Shown: piece by piece, positions 33,558-44,846 of the stretch | Numbering within the stretch: the stretch's first letter is position 1 | Layout: each line of letters opens with the position of its first letter | NCBI GenBank assembly: GCA_036346355.1 | Contig: CM070577.1 | Span: forward strand, 78,514,509-78,578,508 | DNA length: 64,000 nt | Direction of reading: 5' to 3' | Source: Rhipidocladum racemiflorum | Lineage: Eukaryota; Streptophyta; Magnoliopsida; Poales; Poaceae | Notes under the pieces: generated by a model | What the model was told of the DNA's origin: nothing | What the model saw: only the letters and a program-made list of their open reading frames with translations | Databases searched by the model: none | Position numbers and translations under genes: made by a program

Positions 33558-36500
33558 TGTAACACCCCAAAATTTTGCTTTTCTTAAATTCATGTGTGAT
33601 TTGGCACTTTGGTGAATTTTTGGAATTTTCTGGAATTTATTTGGATTTATTTGGAATTTATTTGAATTTATTCCATTTTGAAATAATTAAAGAATTAAAC
33701 TTTGCAAATAAAATTTTGTTGGAAATATTTTATTTGAGTCCAAAATGATCCAAAGTATTTTCCAGAATTTTTACGGAATTTTTCTCGAGTGTTTTGATAT
33801 TTTTAATGAATTAAATGAATTCTTGGGAATTATTTTAAATATTAAATCGCTGGAAAATAGAAAGCCGGGTCGATTCTTGTTCCTCGAATTAAAGTCGGAC
33901 TCGAGTCTAGCCCGAACCCGACCGAGCCACGCAACTCGACTCGGCCAGCGTCGGTCATAACTTCGCCCGACCGTTGGATCTAGATCCAACGGCGATACCA
34001 CCGCGCCGCGTGAAGGCCGCCCGATCGGGGCCACGTGGGCGACCACGATTGCATCGATCTACCCGAGTCACGCTCGGATTGCGCCGCCAGCGAGGCGCAG
34101 GTGTCCGTTAGGGTTTCATGGAAAACCCGCACGCCGAGGCTCCATTTAAAGGGCCGACCCCGCCGCCACCTTCTCCTTGTCCCTGCGCGTTGTTTGCCCT
34201 AGACGCTGGTGCCTGAGCCGACGCCGAACCGTGCCAATTTCTCGCCGAAGTTGGAGCACCACCGCCACGGTTTTCCGCGTGTGACGCCGTCGTCGAGGCT
34301 TCTTCCGCCGCGTGGAGTGCAGATCCGAAGGGAGCACGTCGAGACGCGTTTGGGGCACCCCTTCGTTCCATCGGAGTCGCGCTGACACGCCGCAACCGTA
34401 GTCATCTTCTTCGCTACCGGCCGGAACTCGCCGCCGTGCCATTGCCGGAGCCACAAAGCTTGTCCGCCGTCCGATCCCCATCCGACGCTCGAGGTGAGGC
34501 CACGTATTCCTTTTTGCGTAGAGACTTAGATGCATTACGGGCCGTCAGATCTAGATCTTGCGGTGTAGATTGGATCGAGTAGTACCGTTTAGGGCTATTA
34601 GTCACCGTTCGATTTAGATCCAAAGGACGAGATGGAGCCACGTAGCGCTTAGCAGCAGTGCACCGGGTTAGATGTGGGACGTTAGATCTAGAATCAAGGG
34701 TTGAGACGCACCCACGTGTCTCACGCCGGGTCTATCCACGTCGCTGTTAAACCGCGACGGATGGATGCGATCTGAGCCGTCCAATTTCGAATTTAGGGTT
34801 TAGATCTATCGCAGCCAGAACCAATCCGGACGTGACACGTGGCCGGGGGCTTGTCACACCGTGCGGGCGTGCACGTGCCAGCATCGACCTGGAGTCCCGC
34901 ATGTCGATGATCATGAGCCGCGTGGGCCGAGTCCACGGTAGACCCGAGCCGAGCGTGGACCAAGTCCATGGACCGGATGACGTCAGCCGACCAATACAGT
35001 GCTGACACGTGTCCAGGCTGACGCAATAATTAATTTCCGAAAAAGAAAATGATTTATTAATTCGAAATAATGATTTCAGATTTGATTCAAACTTCAAACG
35101 CTTATAACTTTTACGTTTCAACTCCGATTTGAGTGATTCAAATTTCTAAATTTGTATAAAATTGAGACCTACCTAAATATGAATTTTATTTACTTTTTGG
35201 ACTAAAGTTTTTCTCTGTAAAATTATTTAATTGATTATTTAAACTTTAAATAATCATAACTTTTGCAGTTTAACTCCAAATTTGACGATTCAAGTTTCTA
35301 AAAATTCATAAAATTATGTTCTCTCTGTTTATGGATTTTATTTGGATGTTTGGATACTTTTTGCCTATTGTTTATTTGTGTATTTGCTATTTGCACGCTT
35401 TACGAGTAGACGTTGAAGTGCCGGAAGGATTCGAAGGAGAAGTGTTGACTCAGGATCCAACCCAAGACCAAGAACAAGTACTTTTTGAAGGCAAGTTGTG
35501 CTTTGACCATATTGATCCTATTTTGAAATCTATTTTGATTTAACCTATTGCATGCTAGTTCAATTAGAAAATACTCTATTTAAATATGGGGGTTAGATAA
35601 ATACCAATTTGCTGTATGACACCTTGATTATTTAAATATGTGCCATGACCCTTGTCACCCTAGTTGTGGATTACTAGTTGGACATTATTAAATTGCCAAC
35701 ATGGGTTTTAGACCGTTGTAGTATCTTGCTTAGACACGCTTTCGTGCTCATGACATGATTTTGGATAATCAAATGTTAATATTGACTTAATGATATATTG
35801 AACCTGTTTTGGAAAGGTATCATGTGATGTTGATGGCACGTGGTGCATGGTAATCAGCGGGGTTTGATAAATAGTTTTCGGCCAGGGCATGTGGCAAGAA
35901 TAATCAGGTGGGCGATTGTGGCATTGGGGATGTTGATTTGGTTCTTCGGGTAGTCTTGCCCTGGTCACCCTAAGGACTTCACCTTGCAAGCCTTTGAACT
36001 GGGTCTAACGTGCAACCACATATGCGTAATGGGACGGACCTAGTTGACTAAGTTGCTAATAACGCACTGTGGGACCTCGAGGAGGTCAACTACACCCTTT
36101 GTGTAAGTTATGCGGGGAGCGTCTGAGAGTGAGGCAGTACCCATCTAACGGTTGATTGGCCTAAACTTCGCCTTAGCTAAGGGAAGGGTTAGTGTGCAAT
36201 AGCAGGGAGGACCACTTGTATTGTTAGAAGTTTCCGAAAGACTTTGTTACGGAACTTCGCCTTTGTGGTGTTTGATTGTATCTTGTGGGTAAAGTGCATA
36301 ACCTCTGCAGAGTGTAGAATCTATTCGAATAAGCGTGTCAGCGGTATTGGACATCGCTTCGGGAATTACGATCAAGGGTTAGATTTTCTCAAAAATAACT
36401 TGGATCTGAAAGGTTGGGTTGGATTAATAATGACGTTGATGGAAATGTGGATTAGGATGGGAAAGATGTTTATTAAACTCCTTGAAAAGTTATCTATGCT

Positions 36501-37018
36501 TTACTTACTTCTCTTGCTTCCGAATCTATTTATGATACTTGTTAAATCTTGTTTCTGCAAATATACCTTGAGCTATTCCTTTGTACCAAGCCATGCATAT
36601 AGTATATTAGCTTTGCATTGTGCATGACTTCTTGAGTACCAAGTACTCACCCTTGCCACAATACAACACCAGTTGAAGAGGAGACAACACCGGCTTTGGA
36701 GGAGGAGCTCCACGAGGAACCGTCTACTTAGGAGCGAGCCCGGTCGATTGCCTATGGTATCTTTGGATGGCGCCACGCAGTTATCTTATTTTTCATTGCT
36801 ACTATTTCTCTCTTAATAAGTTTAGCCTGCAAATCATACATTTGTAACTTGACCATAAGGTCGAGTAACTTGATTTGACTATTTAATTAAAGTACTTTAT
36901 TAGTATCGAGTGGTATGATTGTGATATTTACCAATGTTAAGACTGTGGGCACTAGCGCGTTCCTGGACTAGTGCTGAATACACAGAGGGTCCGGATTTGC
37001 AAATTCGGGGTCCCGACA
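33558..37018 (+). repeat. 3' LTR of the Tekay-type element (3,461 bp)
   Basis: Starts TGTAACACCCC directly after a G-rich polypurine tract and ends GGTCCCGACA. The ATCCC target duplication follows at 37,019-37,023. Confidence 0.92.
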
Positions 37019-38250
37019 ATCCCAGACTTGCGGAGAGGGCCCATTGCAGTCCGCTGTGGGGCTGGTATAGGTACATATACCATACAACCAAATTTTATAA
37101 GATGGGAAATCTTCGGGATGACCCCTTGCACTAATTGCATTGGTGAATGGATGTTGTAGGCCGATGGTCTATAATTGATGAGTTCTGCTGCGTGCAGGAC
37201 TGCATGTCCCCAACAAGTGTTGGGCAAGTTACAACTCTGCAAGAGAGGTCGGGCTATGAACTTAATCCTCTTTATTAGTGCTTCAGCTAGTCCATTTTGC
37301 GTATGGACATGCGGTACAGAGTGCTCAACAGTTATTCCAGTTGCTGTGCAATAATCATCAAATGCCTTGGAAGTAAATTCGCCGGCATTGTCCATTCGAA
37401 TGGACTTCACGCGATGATCAGGAAAATCATTCTTAATTCTGATGATCTGCGAGATCAACTTTGCGAATGCATGATTCCTTGTTGACAGCAAACATGTATG
37501 CGACCATTTCGAGGAAGCATCAATGAGCACCATAAAGTATCGAAACGGCCCTAACAAGGGTTGAATCGGGCCACAAATATCCCCCTGAATGCGTTCCAGG
37601 AATGCAGGGATTTCATGTTGCACTTTCATAACAGATGGTCTAGTTATTAATTTCCCGGTGGCACATGCATGGCACACAAAATCTTCATGATTCGAAATTT
37701 TTTTTACATTAATGCCATGACCTTGTGAGTTATTAACTATATTTCTCATCAATCTAAGACCAGGATGACCTAATCTACAATGCCATAAAGGAAATAATTC
37801 AGAGCTTCTAAAGACAGTCTTTAAAGAAGTATACACTGTGTGTGCATTGATTTTCATGTAGTACAGCCCAGATTCATACGAGGGACATTTTTCTAGTACC
37901 ATTTTTCCATATTCCGCGTGCTTCACAATGCACAAATGCTCTTTGCCATTTTCTTCATTGGTTTCTACGTGAAACCCATTGGCACGGATATCTTTGAAAC
38001 TTAAGAGAGTGCGAGTTGATTCAGGGTACAAGAGGGCTTCTTCAATTACCAAAGTTGTACCCATTGGCAATATAATTGTGGCTCTTCCTGAGCCTATTAT
38101 ATGCGTATCGCTTCCTGCGATTGTCGTAATCCTTCCAGCGTTCTTCGTGATCGTCTGGAAGTATTTTGACTCTCTTAAGATGGTATTTGTTGTGCCACTA
38201 TCAACAATACATATTTCCTCTATTGGGCGCTATACGATTTCTAGATGAAA
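37019..38250 (-). pseudogene. Copia pol, 5' part: protease end, GAG-pre-integrase and integrase
   Basis: Reads leftwards into the nested Gypsy insertion. At about 38,200 the minus strand encodes VDSGTTNTI, the protease active site. LFPLWHCRLGHPGLRLM (GAG-pre-integrase, with the zinc-binding His) and CHACATGK (zinc-binding Cys pair) follow. The integrase core comes next: IQGDICGPIQ with the first Asp, SIRMDNAGEFTSKAFDDYC with the second, and HTQNGLAEALIKR with the Glu region. The reading frame stays open from 38,070 to the break at 37,019, where the ATCCC duplication lies. Confidence 0.88.
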
Positions 38251-38586
38251 AGAAATATAATTCTATTCAGACAGTGGCAAAGAGATACAAACATTGCTTG
38301 CTAATAAATAATACTGGAATAAATAATAAACTACATATTCATTAATGAGAGAAAATGCTCTTCTAAAGTTTGCAATTCATTATGCAATCTGATGTCTATG
38401 TGAGATAGTTCTAACCATTCGGGCCAGTTCTTTCAAAAACTCACGTTTGACAATGCCAGACCTTTTCATATTCACAAGGTTCTTCCATTAGATTACTGCA
38501 TGCAATCTAATAGGAAGTGGTTGCTAGATGTATAATTAAATTCTCATGAATTTTTAGTAAACTAAAAGAAAGCAATAATTGCAGCA

Positions 38587-38735
38587 TTCATAAATACAAG
38601 ATAAATGCAAAATTCATAAGTACAATAGTCATAAGTACGGAATTAATAAATACAAGGTAAATGCAAGATTCATAAATGCGAGATCCATAAATACAGGATT
38701 CATAAGTACAAGATTCATAAATATTCATAAATACA
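38587..38735. repeat. Short tandem-like ATTCATAAATACAAG repeats
   Basis: Around ten loosely spaced copies of a 12-19 bp unit (ATTCATAAATACAAG, ATTCATAAGTACAAG and similar). They lie in the AT-rich leader of the Copia element. Confidence 0.75.
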
Positions 38736-40360
38736 GCTTCGTGCATATATGTGATCGGCTTCGTGCAAGCGATCAGATTCATGCGAGCGATCGGCTTCAT
38801 GCGATCGGTTTAGTGTGGCTTCATGCACGCGGTGCATTTAGTTCCATGCGCGTCGGCCTTCTTGGCACGACGGTGGCCGCTTCGTGCGGCATGCTTGAAT
38901 TTTCAATGAAATATATTAAAGCAATAAATATCATGCATGGAACAGAACAATAATTGCATAATTCATGAATTCATAAATACGAAAAATAAATTCTCAGGAA
39001 TTTCTGATATTCTAAACAAAGCAATTCATGCAAAAATTCATAAATATAGAAAATAAGGCTAAGTATACATTAACAACAGAGCCAATAAATTTTCTGAAAT
39101 TTTCTGGCTATTTTTCATAATTTTTCTGGAATTTCTAACCAATTTTTCTGAATTTCTAATGCAATTTCAGGAAAAAAAGGAATAAAGAAATTGGGGGCAG
39201 GGCAAAGTGGTAAATTCCTGCCCTCCCTGTGCGTCAATCGGTTCAAAAACCGAATTGAGGCCATGGACTTCAAGTCCAATGCTTATTGGACTTCATGTCC
39301 GATCTGATTCGAGCGGCGAGGGGCATGCGTGCAGAGCCAAGGCTCTACCGTGGCCGGTGGGGGCCGGGCGTCGCGCCGGCGGCGGCGAGACGTCCGGCGA
39401 CGAAGCGACCCAATGCGGCGGCGTCCCCGGCGCGGCCGATCCCAACGCGGTAGCTTCGGCTTAGCGGCCGCGGTAGCGGCGCTTCTCCGGCAGCGGCGTG
39501 AGCGAAGGGGTCCGGCGAGCGTGGCGATGCTTCGTGCGACGCGTGGGGCGGGTCGGCGGCGGTGGCCTGCGAGGACCGGCGCGGCGGGCAGCTGCTTCAA
39601 GCGGCGGCTGGACGGCGGGCCTAGGACACGTGGCGGGCCTAGAAGCGCGCGATGGCGGCGCTTGGCAGCGGCCGGATGGCGTCTTGCGGAGCGGTCGGCG
39701 GCGCATCGCGGCGTGCCAGCGGCTAACTCACAGCGATCGAGCAGCGTGAGCGAGGCGCGAGCGGCAGCGAAGGGCCCGAGAACATGACAGCGGCCTGCGA
39801 CGGGGCATGGCGGTTACCGGATCTGTAGCGTTGCCCGTCGGGCCAAGCGATCCGCAGCGATGGCGGTGACAACGCGACCGAGGAGCTGCCGCTGCATGCC
39901 AGAGGCCAAGCGTAAGCGCGCCGTAGCCGACGGCGGCTGCGAGCTTCGAGCTCAACTTCGACGTTGGCGGCTTCGTGCCTCAAGCGTCGGGGCTGGCCGA
40001 CGGCTGCGTGCCAGATCCGGTCGGTGGTGCAGACAGCTGGGTGCGATCTGCCGGGTGACCTGTGGTCGTCAACGCGATTGAAAGTGGCTTCGTGCCAATC
40101 TGTATCTTCATGCTTTGTGTACTGCAACGACACAAATTGTAGCTTCGTGCTACTAGATTAGATGTACTCACCCTGTAGCTTCGTGCTACTGGATGGATGA
40201 CATGATATGTAGTTTTACGCCATGAATTTCTAAACATCATTGCGCATTGTGGCTTCATGCCACATAGATTAGCTGTAAGATACAAACGAGCGATTAGATC
40301 GATCCTCGCTCTCACCTTTCTCACCTTTTCAATCTGCTTGCCGGGTAGCTTCGTGCTGAT
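38735..40360 (-). repeat. Dispersed GCACGAAGC motif array in the Copia leader
   Basis: The plus-strand motif (A/G)GCTTC(G/A)TGC(C/T) recurs at about 38,735, 38,757, 38,792, 38,818, 38,878, 39,528, 39,969, 40,087, 40,105, 40,142, 40,178, 40,250 and 40,347. Several copies extend to a palindrome (TAGCTTCGTGCTA). The last copy is part of the candidate primer-binding site. Confidence 0.7.
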
Positions 40361-40364
40361 AACG
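40347..40364 (-). other. Candidate primer-binding site
   Basis: Directly inside the 5' LTR the minus strand reads CGTTATCAGCACGAAGC. It is not the usual initiator tRNA-Met 3' complement (TGGTATCAGAGC). It resembles the bases after the LTR at 19,982 (CATTATTAGTATGAG), which suggests a shared, less common priming scheme. Confidence 0.45.
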
Positions 40365-40559
40365 TGTTAGACAACCTCGCTATCGAATAGTCCGGGGTTG
40401 CCTAATAGATCTAAACTGGAGAACAGAGATAGAGGGAGAGAGACACAATATGAGAAGAAATTGCTCTGCTATTCTTTATTGCTTGTTTCTGTGTACAAAG
40501 GGGTAACCCCTGCCTCCTATATATAGCGGTTCTGCTAGAGATAAGGAAGAGTTCATAAA
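40365..40559 (-). repeat. 5' LTR of the 221-bp-LTR Copia element, truncated
   Basis: Matches the other LTR up to GAAGAGTTCATAA and then stops before the expected GGGCCACGAGG...CTAACA. The U3 start is therefore missing and no target duplication is available. The TATA-like CTATATATAG is at 40,517-40,526. Confidence 0.85.
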
Positions 40560-40819
40560 AGCATTTACAATGCTGTATCTTGTACCGTTTCTTAGCATGC
40601 CAGCTAAGATGAAAAAATGACGTGGAAGATAATAAATACAGAGAGAGAAGATCATCGTTTCCTTTCTATGAAACGATCTCTACGCTTCTCCCGAAGCGAT
40701 AGAAACGCAAGAAATCACCGTTGCAACGCGCCTCATCGTTTCTTGCCGTCCCCGCCAGATCTGATGCGCCCTGCACCCGATCCCCTTTCCTTCCTTCGTC
40801 CCCGACGCCACCTATTGCG

Positions 40820-40988
40820 CCTCGCGCGGTGGTGTGCCTCGCAGGGCTCTACGGCCTCGCCAAGAGTCTCGCTGGCCCGCTCCACCCCACCGTTGACGCC
40901 GTCGAGTCGGCCGTGACCTTCGCCGTCAGCCCCGTCCATGAACGCTTCCGCGAGACCCCTCTCGCCCTCCTCACCTTCGTCGATCAAA
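40820..40988 (+). pseudogene. Fragment resembling a REF/SRPP stress-related protein exon
   Basis: The frame reads VVCLAGLYGLAKSLAGPLHP then TVDAVESAVTFAVSPVHERF and PLALLTFVDQK, closely resembling the N-terminal part of rubber elongation factor / small rubber particle protein family members of grasses, which associate with lipid bodies and stress responses. It stops at AAAAG|GTACGAG, a good splice donor. The residues before it are not family-like (Pro/Ser-rich) and suggest a broken start. No later REF/SRPP exon was found, so this is likely a fragment rather than a working gene. An intact gene with exons outside the window is unlikely given the truncated Copia LTR to its left. Confidence 0.5.
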
Positions 40989-41920
40989 AGGTACGAGCGC
41001 CCCATTTCGGCAATTACCCCCGCTCCTTCGGCACTTCCCCTCTAGAAACCGTGGTCGTGCGGCTGTTGATTTGGTCGGGGCCTTTGGCCATGCGTAAACT
41101 TGCCAACTGGGACAGTGGGATTGATTTCTTGGCTGTATATCAATGTATAGCAGCATTAGTTTAAGCACTGGAGCAGATATATAGTCAGATTTTTTAGTCT
41201 AATCTGGTCGTGAGTTGGGTACTTGGGTTTGTTGGAACCAACTGTTCACCAGCTTTAACCTGGAAGTATCAATTTTTCCCTCTTCAGAGTAGTGGTATAT
41301 TCTCGTTAGAATACATGGACCTTGCAGTGTAATCTCGGTGAATTGCTCACATAATGAATTGCTCTGTCTATTCTGCTACCGCTGAATTGCAAATTTGCAA
41401 GTACTGTCCATATGTCCGTGAATTTAGTGAGAATCCACACAGATGGATGCTTCCAATGGAAAAGACCTGTAATTCTCAAGGAGCTAGCATCACTTCCATA
41501 ATTTGGCTCCGTCAATGCCTACAGAAAGAATATATTGTTTTAGGTGGAGACTGTCATTGAGTCATTTGTATGAACGTGAGAGGAAATGATGCCAATAGGT
41601 TGGTACTGTGTGAGGAAAAGGAATATGACTAATATGGATACATGATTCTTCAATTCATGCACTGTTGAGTTGACTTAACTGAATATTGCTCTTGTCATGG
41701 CTACTTCTTATTTTGATTGGTATCGAATGTGCTTTCGTTGATATATAACTTGCTATTTAGTCATCTTGTCATCTTGCCCACAGAAAAGAGAAATGATTAC
41801 ATGGGTTGATTGGGTACATTAGGATGTCTATACTGCGTCATAAACTACGAGTAATCATGGTCTGTATTGATGGAAATGCTAAGTATGAGCTAATCTTTTT
41901 TGCTTCTTGATGTCATGCAG

Positions 41921-41984
41921 GTTGCACTTGTTTCCAACCTTGTACACTAGAGACCTATATCTCTCAGATCCACATTTGGCTCAG
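41921..41984 (+). other. Possible 64-nt host exon
   Basis: Preceded by TTGATGTCATGCAG and followed by CAG|GTATGATG, good splice acceptor and donor sites. One frame is open throughout and reads LHLFPTLYTRDLYLSDPHLA. If spliced to 44,234 it would continue in frame into the Lys-rich tail. The protein is not recognised, and the call rests on splice-site quality and the open frame only. Confidence 0.35.
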
Positions 41985-42314
41985 GTATGATGCTTGGTCT
42001 TTTGTTTTTTTCATTGTTGGGAAAAGATCATATATTACTCATGTAATCGTTGTAGAGGATCACAGTGCTGTGAAGATCGCAAAAACTGAGTGGGGGGTCT
42101 TATAAAGCGCCATTTGTTTTCCTTGACAATACCAAAGGTACTTGTTACATACTTTTACCACCAGTCACATCTCCCTTTGCGAACTAATTTCTTTTATTCA
42201 GTATTCTGAATTAGTTAATCTCCTGGTACAGTCCATGCTAATTGTCAGCGAAGCACCACCATTGCTTATTGTCACAGTCCACAAAATTCTCTTCTCTCTT
42301 GCTGCCCTATTCTA

Positions 42315-43950
42315 ATGGATTTTAATCCTAACGATGGTTTTGATCCGGCCGACCTATATACTATTGATGATTTTCTTGCCGAGGAGGATATATTCGACTC
42401 CCTCACTGAGCAGATTGCCATGCAACTGAACGATACCATGGATTCCATTCAACAAACAACAACTCATCGCCGTGGTGCACCGAGAAGGTACGTGGGTAGG
42501 CCTCGTGAAGGAAGTCATCAACAACTAGTCAATGATTACTTCTCCGAGACCCCACTCTACTCAAACCGAACATTTCGAACAAGATTTCGAATGACGAGAC
42601 CACTATTCTTACGTATTGTTGATACTCTGAGTGAATGGAATACCTATTTCACCACAAGGATGGATGCTCTTGGTCGCACCAGGCTCTCTCCTTTGCAAAA
42701 GTGTAAAACGGCTATTCATCAGTTGGCAAATGGTAGCCCTGCGGATCATCTCGATGAATTATTGAAGATTGGAAATACCACTGCTTTGGAGTGTATGAAG
42801 ATGTTTGTAGAAGGCGTAATTGCAATTTTCGGTGACGAGTATTTGAGACGCCCTACTCCTGAGGATGTGGAGCGTCTATTGCAAATAGGTGAACGCCGTG
42901 GCTTCCCGGGCATGATAGGTAGCGTTGATTGTATGCACTGGCCTTCGGAAAAATGTCCTGTAGCTTGGAAAGATCAATTCACCCGTGGCGATAAAGGTGT
43001 TCCTACAATCATCCTGGAGGCTGTTGCTTCACATGATCTTTGGATTTGGCATGCCTTTTTCGGTGTAGCTGGATCAAATAATGATATAAATGTCCTTAGT
43101 CAATCGTCATTGTTTGTCAGAGAGTTGAAAGGAGAAGCTCCTCGTGTCCAGTACCATGTCAACGGGAGAGAATACAACCATGCTTACTATCTTGCAGATG
43201 GAATATATCCGGAGTGGGCTGTATTTGTTAAGTCAATTAAACTTCCGCAGACAGAGAAGACTCGGTTATGCGAAACCATCGAGAGGGAGCAAGGAAAGAT
43301 GTTGAACGAGCATTTGGTGTCCTGCAATCTCGTTTCTGGATTTTGCGTCATCCTGCACGTCTATACGAAAGGGGAGATCTTCATAACATCATGATAGCTT
43401 GCATAATTCTACACAATATGATAGTTGAAGACGAGAGATATATGGCTCTTGATCCTATTGATTTGAATACTTCTGCAAGCACATCGATCATTCTACCGCC
43501 GGAAACCACTCATGGTGATAACCCTGCTTTTTGCTGATGTGCTACGAAGAAATTCAGATATTCGGGCTCGTCCAACTCATCTCCAACTAAAAAGTGACTT
43601 AGGCCCTGTTTGTTTGCCCTATGGATTATATAATCCAGCTTATATAAGTTAATGGGGAAACAAACAGCCTAGATTATAATATAGATTATATAATCTAAAG
43701 CATGAGATTATAATAATCTATAAGCAGCCATTAGGGTGCTTATATAATCTCAAACTAATAATCCAACACAGTAATAATCCAGGAAAACAAACAACCCACC
43801 GGCTTATTTAAAGGTAGCTTATATAATCCAGCTTATATAATCCAACACCAAAAAGCTGGATTATATAAGCTGGAGAAGGAAACAAACAGGGCCTTAGTCG
43901 AGCATATTTGGCAAAAGTTTGGTCAACTAATTGGTATAGTTAAATATTTT
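42315..43950 (+). pseudogene. PIF/Harbinger transposase, frameshifted and MITE-interrupted
   Basis: DDE transposase of the PIF/Harbinger superfamily (nuclease domain DDE_Tnp_4). The reading frame 42,315-43,394 includes PLFLRIVDTLSEWN and GFPGMIGSVDCMHW (first catalytic Asp at residue 205) and FGVAGSNNDINVL (second Asp at residue 257). Near 43,265 a one-base change shifts the frame. The other frame continues EGARKDVERAFGVLQS (catalytic Glu) and HNIMIACIILHNMIVED to 43,537. A second frame change near 43,525 leads to IRARPTHLQLKSDL, interrupted at 43,601 by a MITE and resumed as VEHIWQKFGQLI after 43,894. No Myb-like partner gene or element ends were identified. Confidence 0.85.
43602..43893. 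mobile_element. Tourist-like MITE (292 bp) with TTA target duplication
   Basis: The inverted ends are GGCCCTGTTTGTTTGCC and GGAAACAAACAGGGCC, flanked by TTA (43,599-43,601 and 43,894-43,896), the 3-bp duplication of PIF/Harbinger-mobilised MITEs. The interior is made of repeated AGATTATATAATC/GCTTATATAA palindromes. It sits in the C-terminal codons of the PIF/Harbinger transposase. Confidence 0.88.
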
Positions 43951-44015
43951 GACAACTCTATTGTTTTGAAGTTCAACTAATTGGTACAGTTAAATATTTT
44001 GACAGCAGGGATATA
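43915..44015. repeat. Two-copy ~50-bp direct repeat
   Basis: TCAACTAATTGGTAxAGTTA and the following AATATTTTGACA occur twice (about 43,922 and 43,974), just after the transposase C-terminus. Confidence 0.75.
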
Positions 44016-44233
44016 TATCTAATGAATTATGTGTTCTTTTCTTTCTATTTTATTTTCTTTTTCTGAAAGACTGATGCTATTGCGAATGGTGATGTTTGGT
44101 AATAAAAATTGAGAGGTACGTGCTACTGGCTATATATTTACTTCTTTGTTTAGTAACAAATACAATTTAGATCATGCAAGTATGTATCTGCAGTTTAGTA
44201 ACCAGTTGCAACTCTATGTCTATGTATGCACAG

Positions 44234-44240
44234 AAGACGC
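44234..44240 (+). other. Start of a probable host last exon, split by the Tat element
   Basis: TCTATGTATGCACAG|AAGACGC is a plausible acceptor and exon start. The last five bases, GACGC, are the target duplication of the Gypsy element that follows. The exon resumes at 55,352. Confidence 0.4.
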
Positions 44241-44846
44241 TGTGGTTGCATAGAACTACCGGGTCTCTACTTTTCTAAGGGATTGTTTCTTGTTTTTCAG
44301 GGAACCTGCCTCTTCCTTTTCTTCTTCTCCTCTTTATAGGGCAGGCCTGGGAACATGCACGTATTGGTCGGCCTTCTTTTTTCTTCCTGTTTCTTGCCAA
44401 GGACTAACTTGACTTTTCCTTGAGTCACGTCCCACATGTATTGGGTTTTTTGCCTTCTATTCGTACACCTTTTATAGGGGTTCGACGGGGATTTCACTTA
44501 TGTTGGGGTCTCAGATTAGCCTGACGCGTCCTTGTGTACTTGGGAGGGGTTGTTAGGGGATGTCAGACCTTGGTAGTTCGTGCTATGTTTGCGCCGGAAG
44601 GAGACGTAGCCGAGGGGAGTTTGCTCCATTTTTCTCCCTCGCTACGGAGGGAAACTTCCCCTCATCGCGGAGGGGAGCGGTCTTTATTCTTTTTCACCTT
44701 TTTCCGGTGAATGGACTCCCAGGGTATGAACTCATTGCTTCGCCAGTGGGAGAGATTGACAATCATAGACCCATTCGTATGGGCCGCCAGGTAATGGGAG
44801 CCTCGCTTCGCTGATCGAGGGAAGATGAGTCTGTTTGGTCCACAAC

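Larger units (their letters stand above)
24430..37018 (+). mobile_element. Tekay/Del-type chromovirus (Gypsy), nested in the Copia integrase
   Basis: LTRs of ~3.45 kb start TGTAACxCCCCAAAATTTTG at 24,430 and 33,558. The right one ends CCCGACA and is followed by ATCCC (37,019-37,023), matching ATCCC at 24,425-24,429. Plus strand: primer-binding site, an extra upstream ORF, gag, protease, reverse transcriptase, RNase H, integrase with a C-terminal chromodomain, and a polypurine tract. The very long LTRs, tRNA-Met priming and the chromodomain indicate the Tekay lineage (rice RIRE3/RIRE8-like). All coding parts carry frameshifts. Confidence 0.92.
38251..40364 (-). other. Copia leader region without recognisable gag
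   Basis: About 2.1 kb between protease and the 5' LTR. The part 38,251-39,200 is AT-rich and includes an ATTCATAAATACAAG repeat cluster. The part 39,280-40,080 is very GC-rich and gives spurious open frames on both strands. A motif of the form GCTTCGTGC recurs about 14 times between 38,735 and 40,360. No capsid or zinc-knuckle motif was found. Confidence 0.55.
21519..40559 (-). mobile_element. Copia LTR retrotransposon with 221-bp LTRs, split by a nested Tekay element
   Basis: The LTR copy at 21,519-21,739 (TGTTAGACAACC...TTTCCTAACA) recurs at 40,365-40,559, where its last ~25 bp are lost. The minus strand encodes integrase, reverse transcriptase and RNase H. A Gypsy element inserted in integrase at 24,430-37,018 (ATCCC duplication) divides pol; removing it brings the two halves together in the same frame. 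A polypurine tract (complement of CTCCCCCTTGG) adjoins the left LTR. No gag can be recognised: the ~2.1 kb between the 5' LTR and protease is repeat-rich and non-coding. Confidence 0.88.

Noticed and set aside
39283..40133. Arg/Ala-rich open frames on both strands
   Set aside because: GC-rich sequence suppresses stops in every frame; composition is repetitive and no domain is visible.
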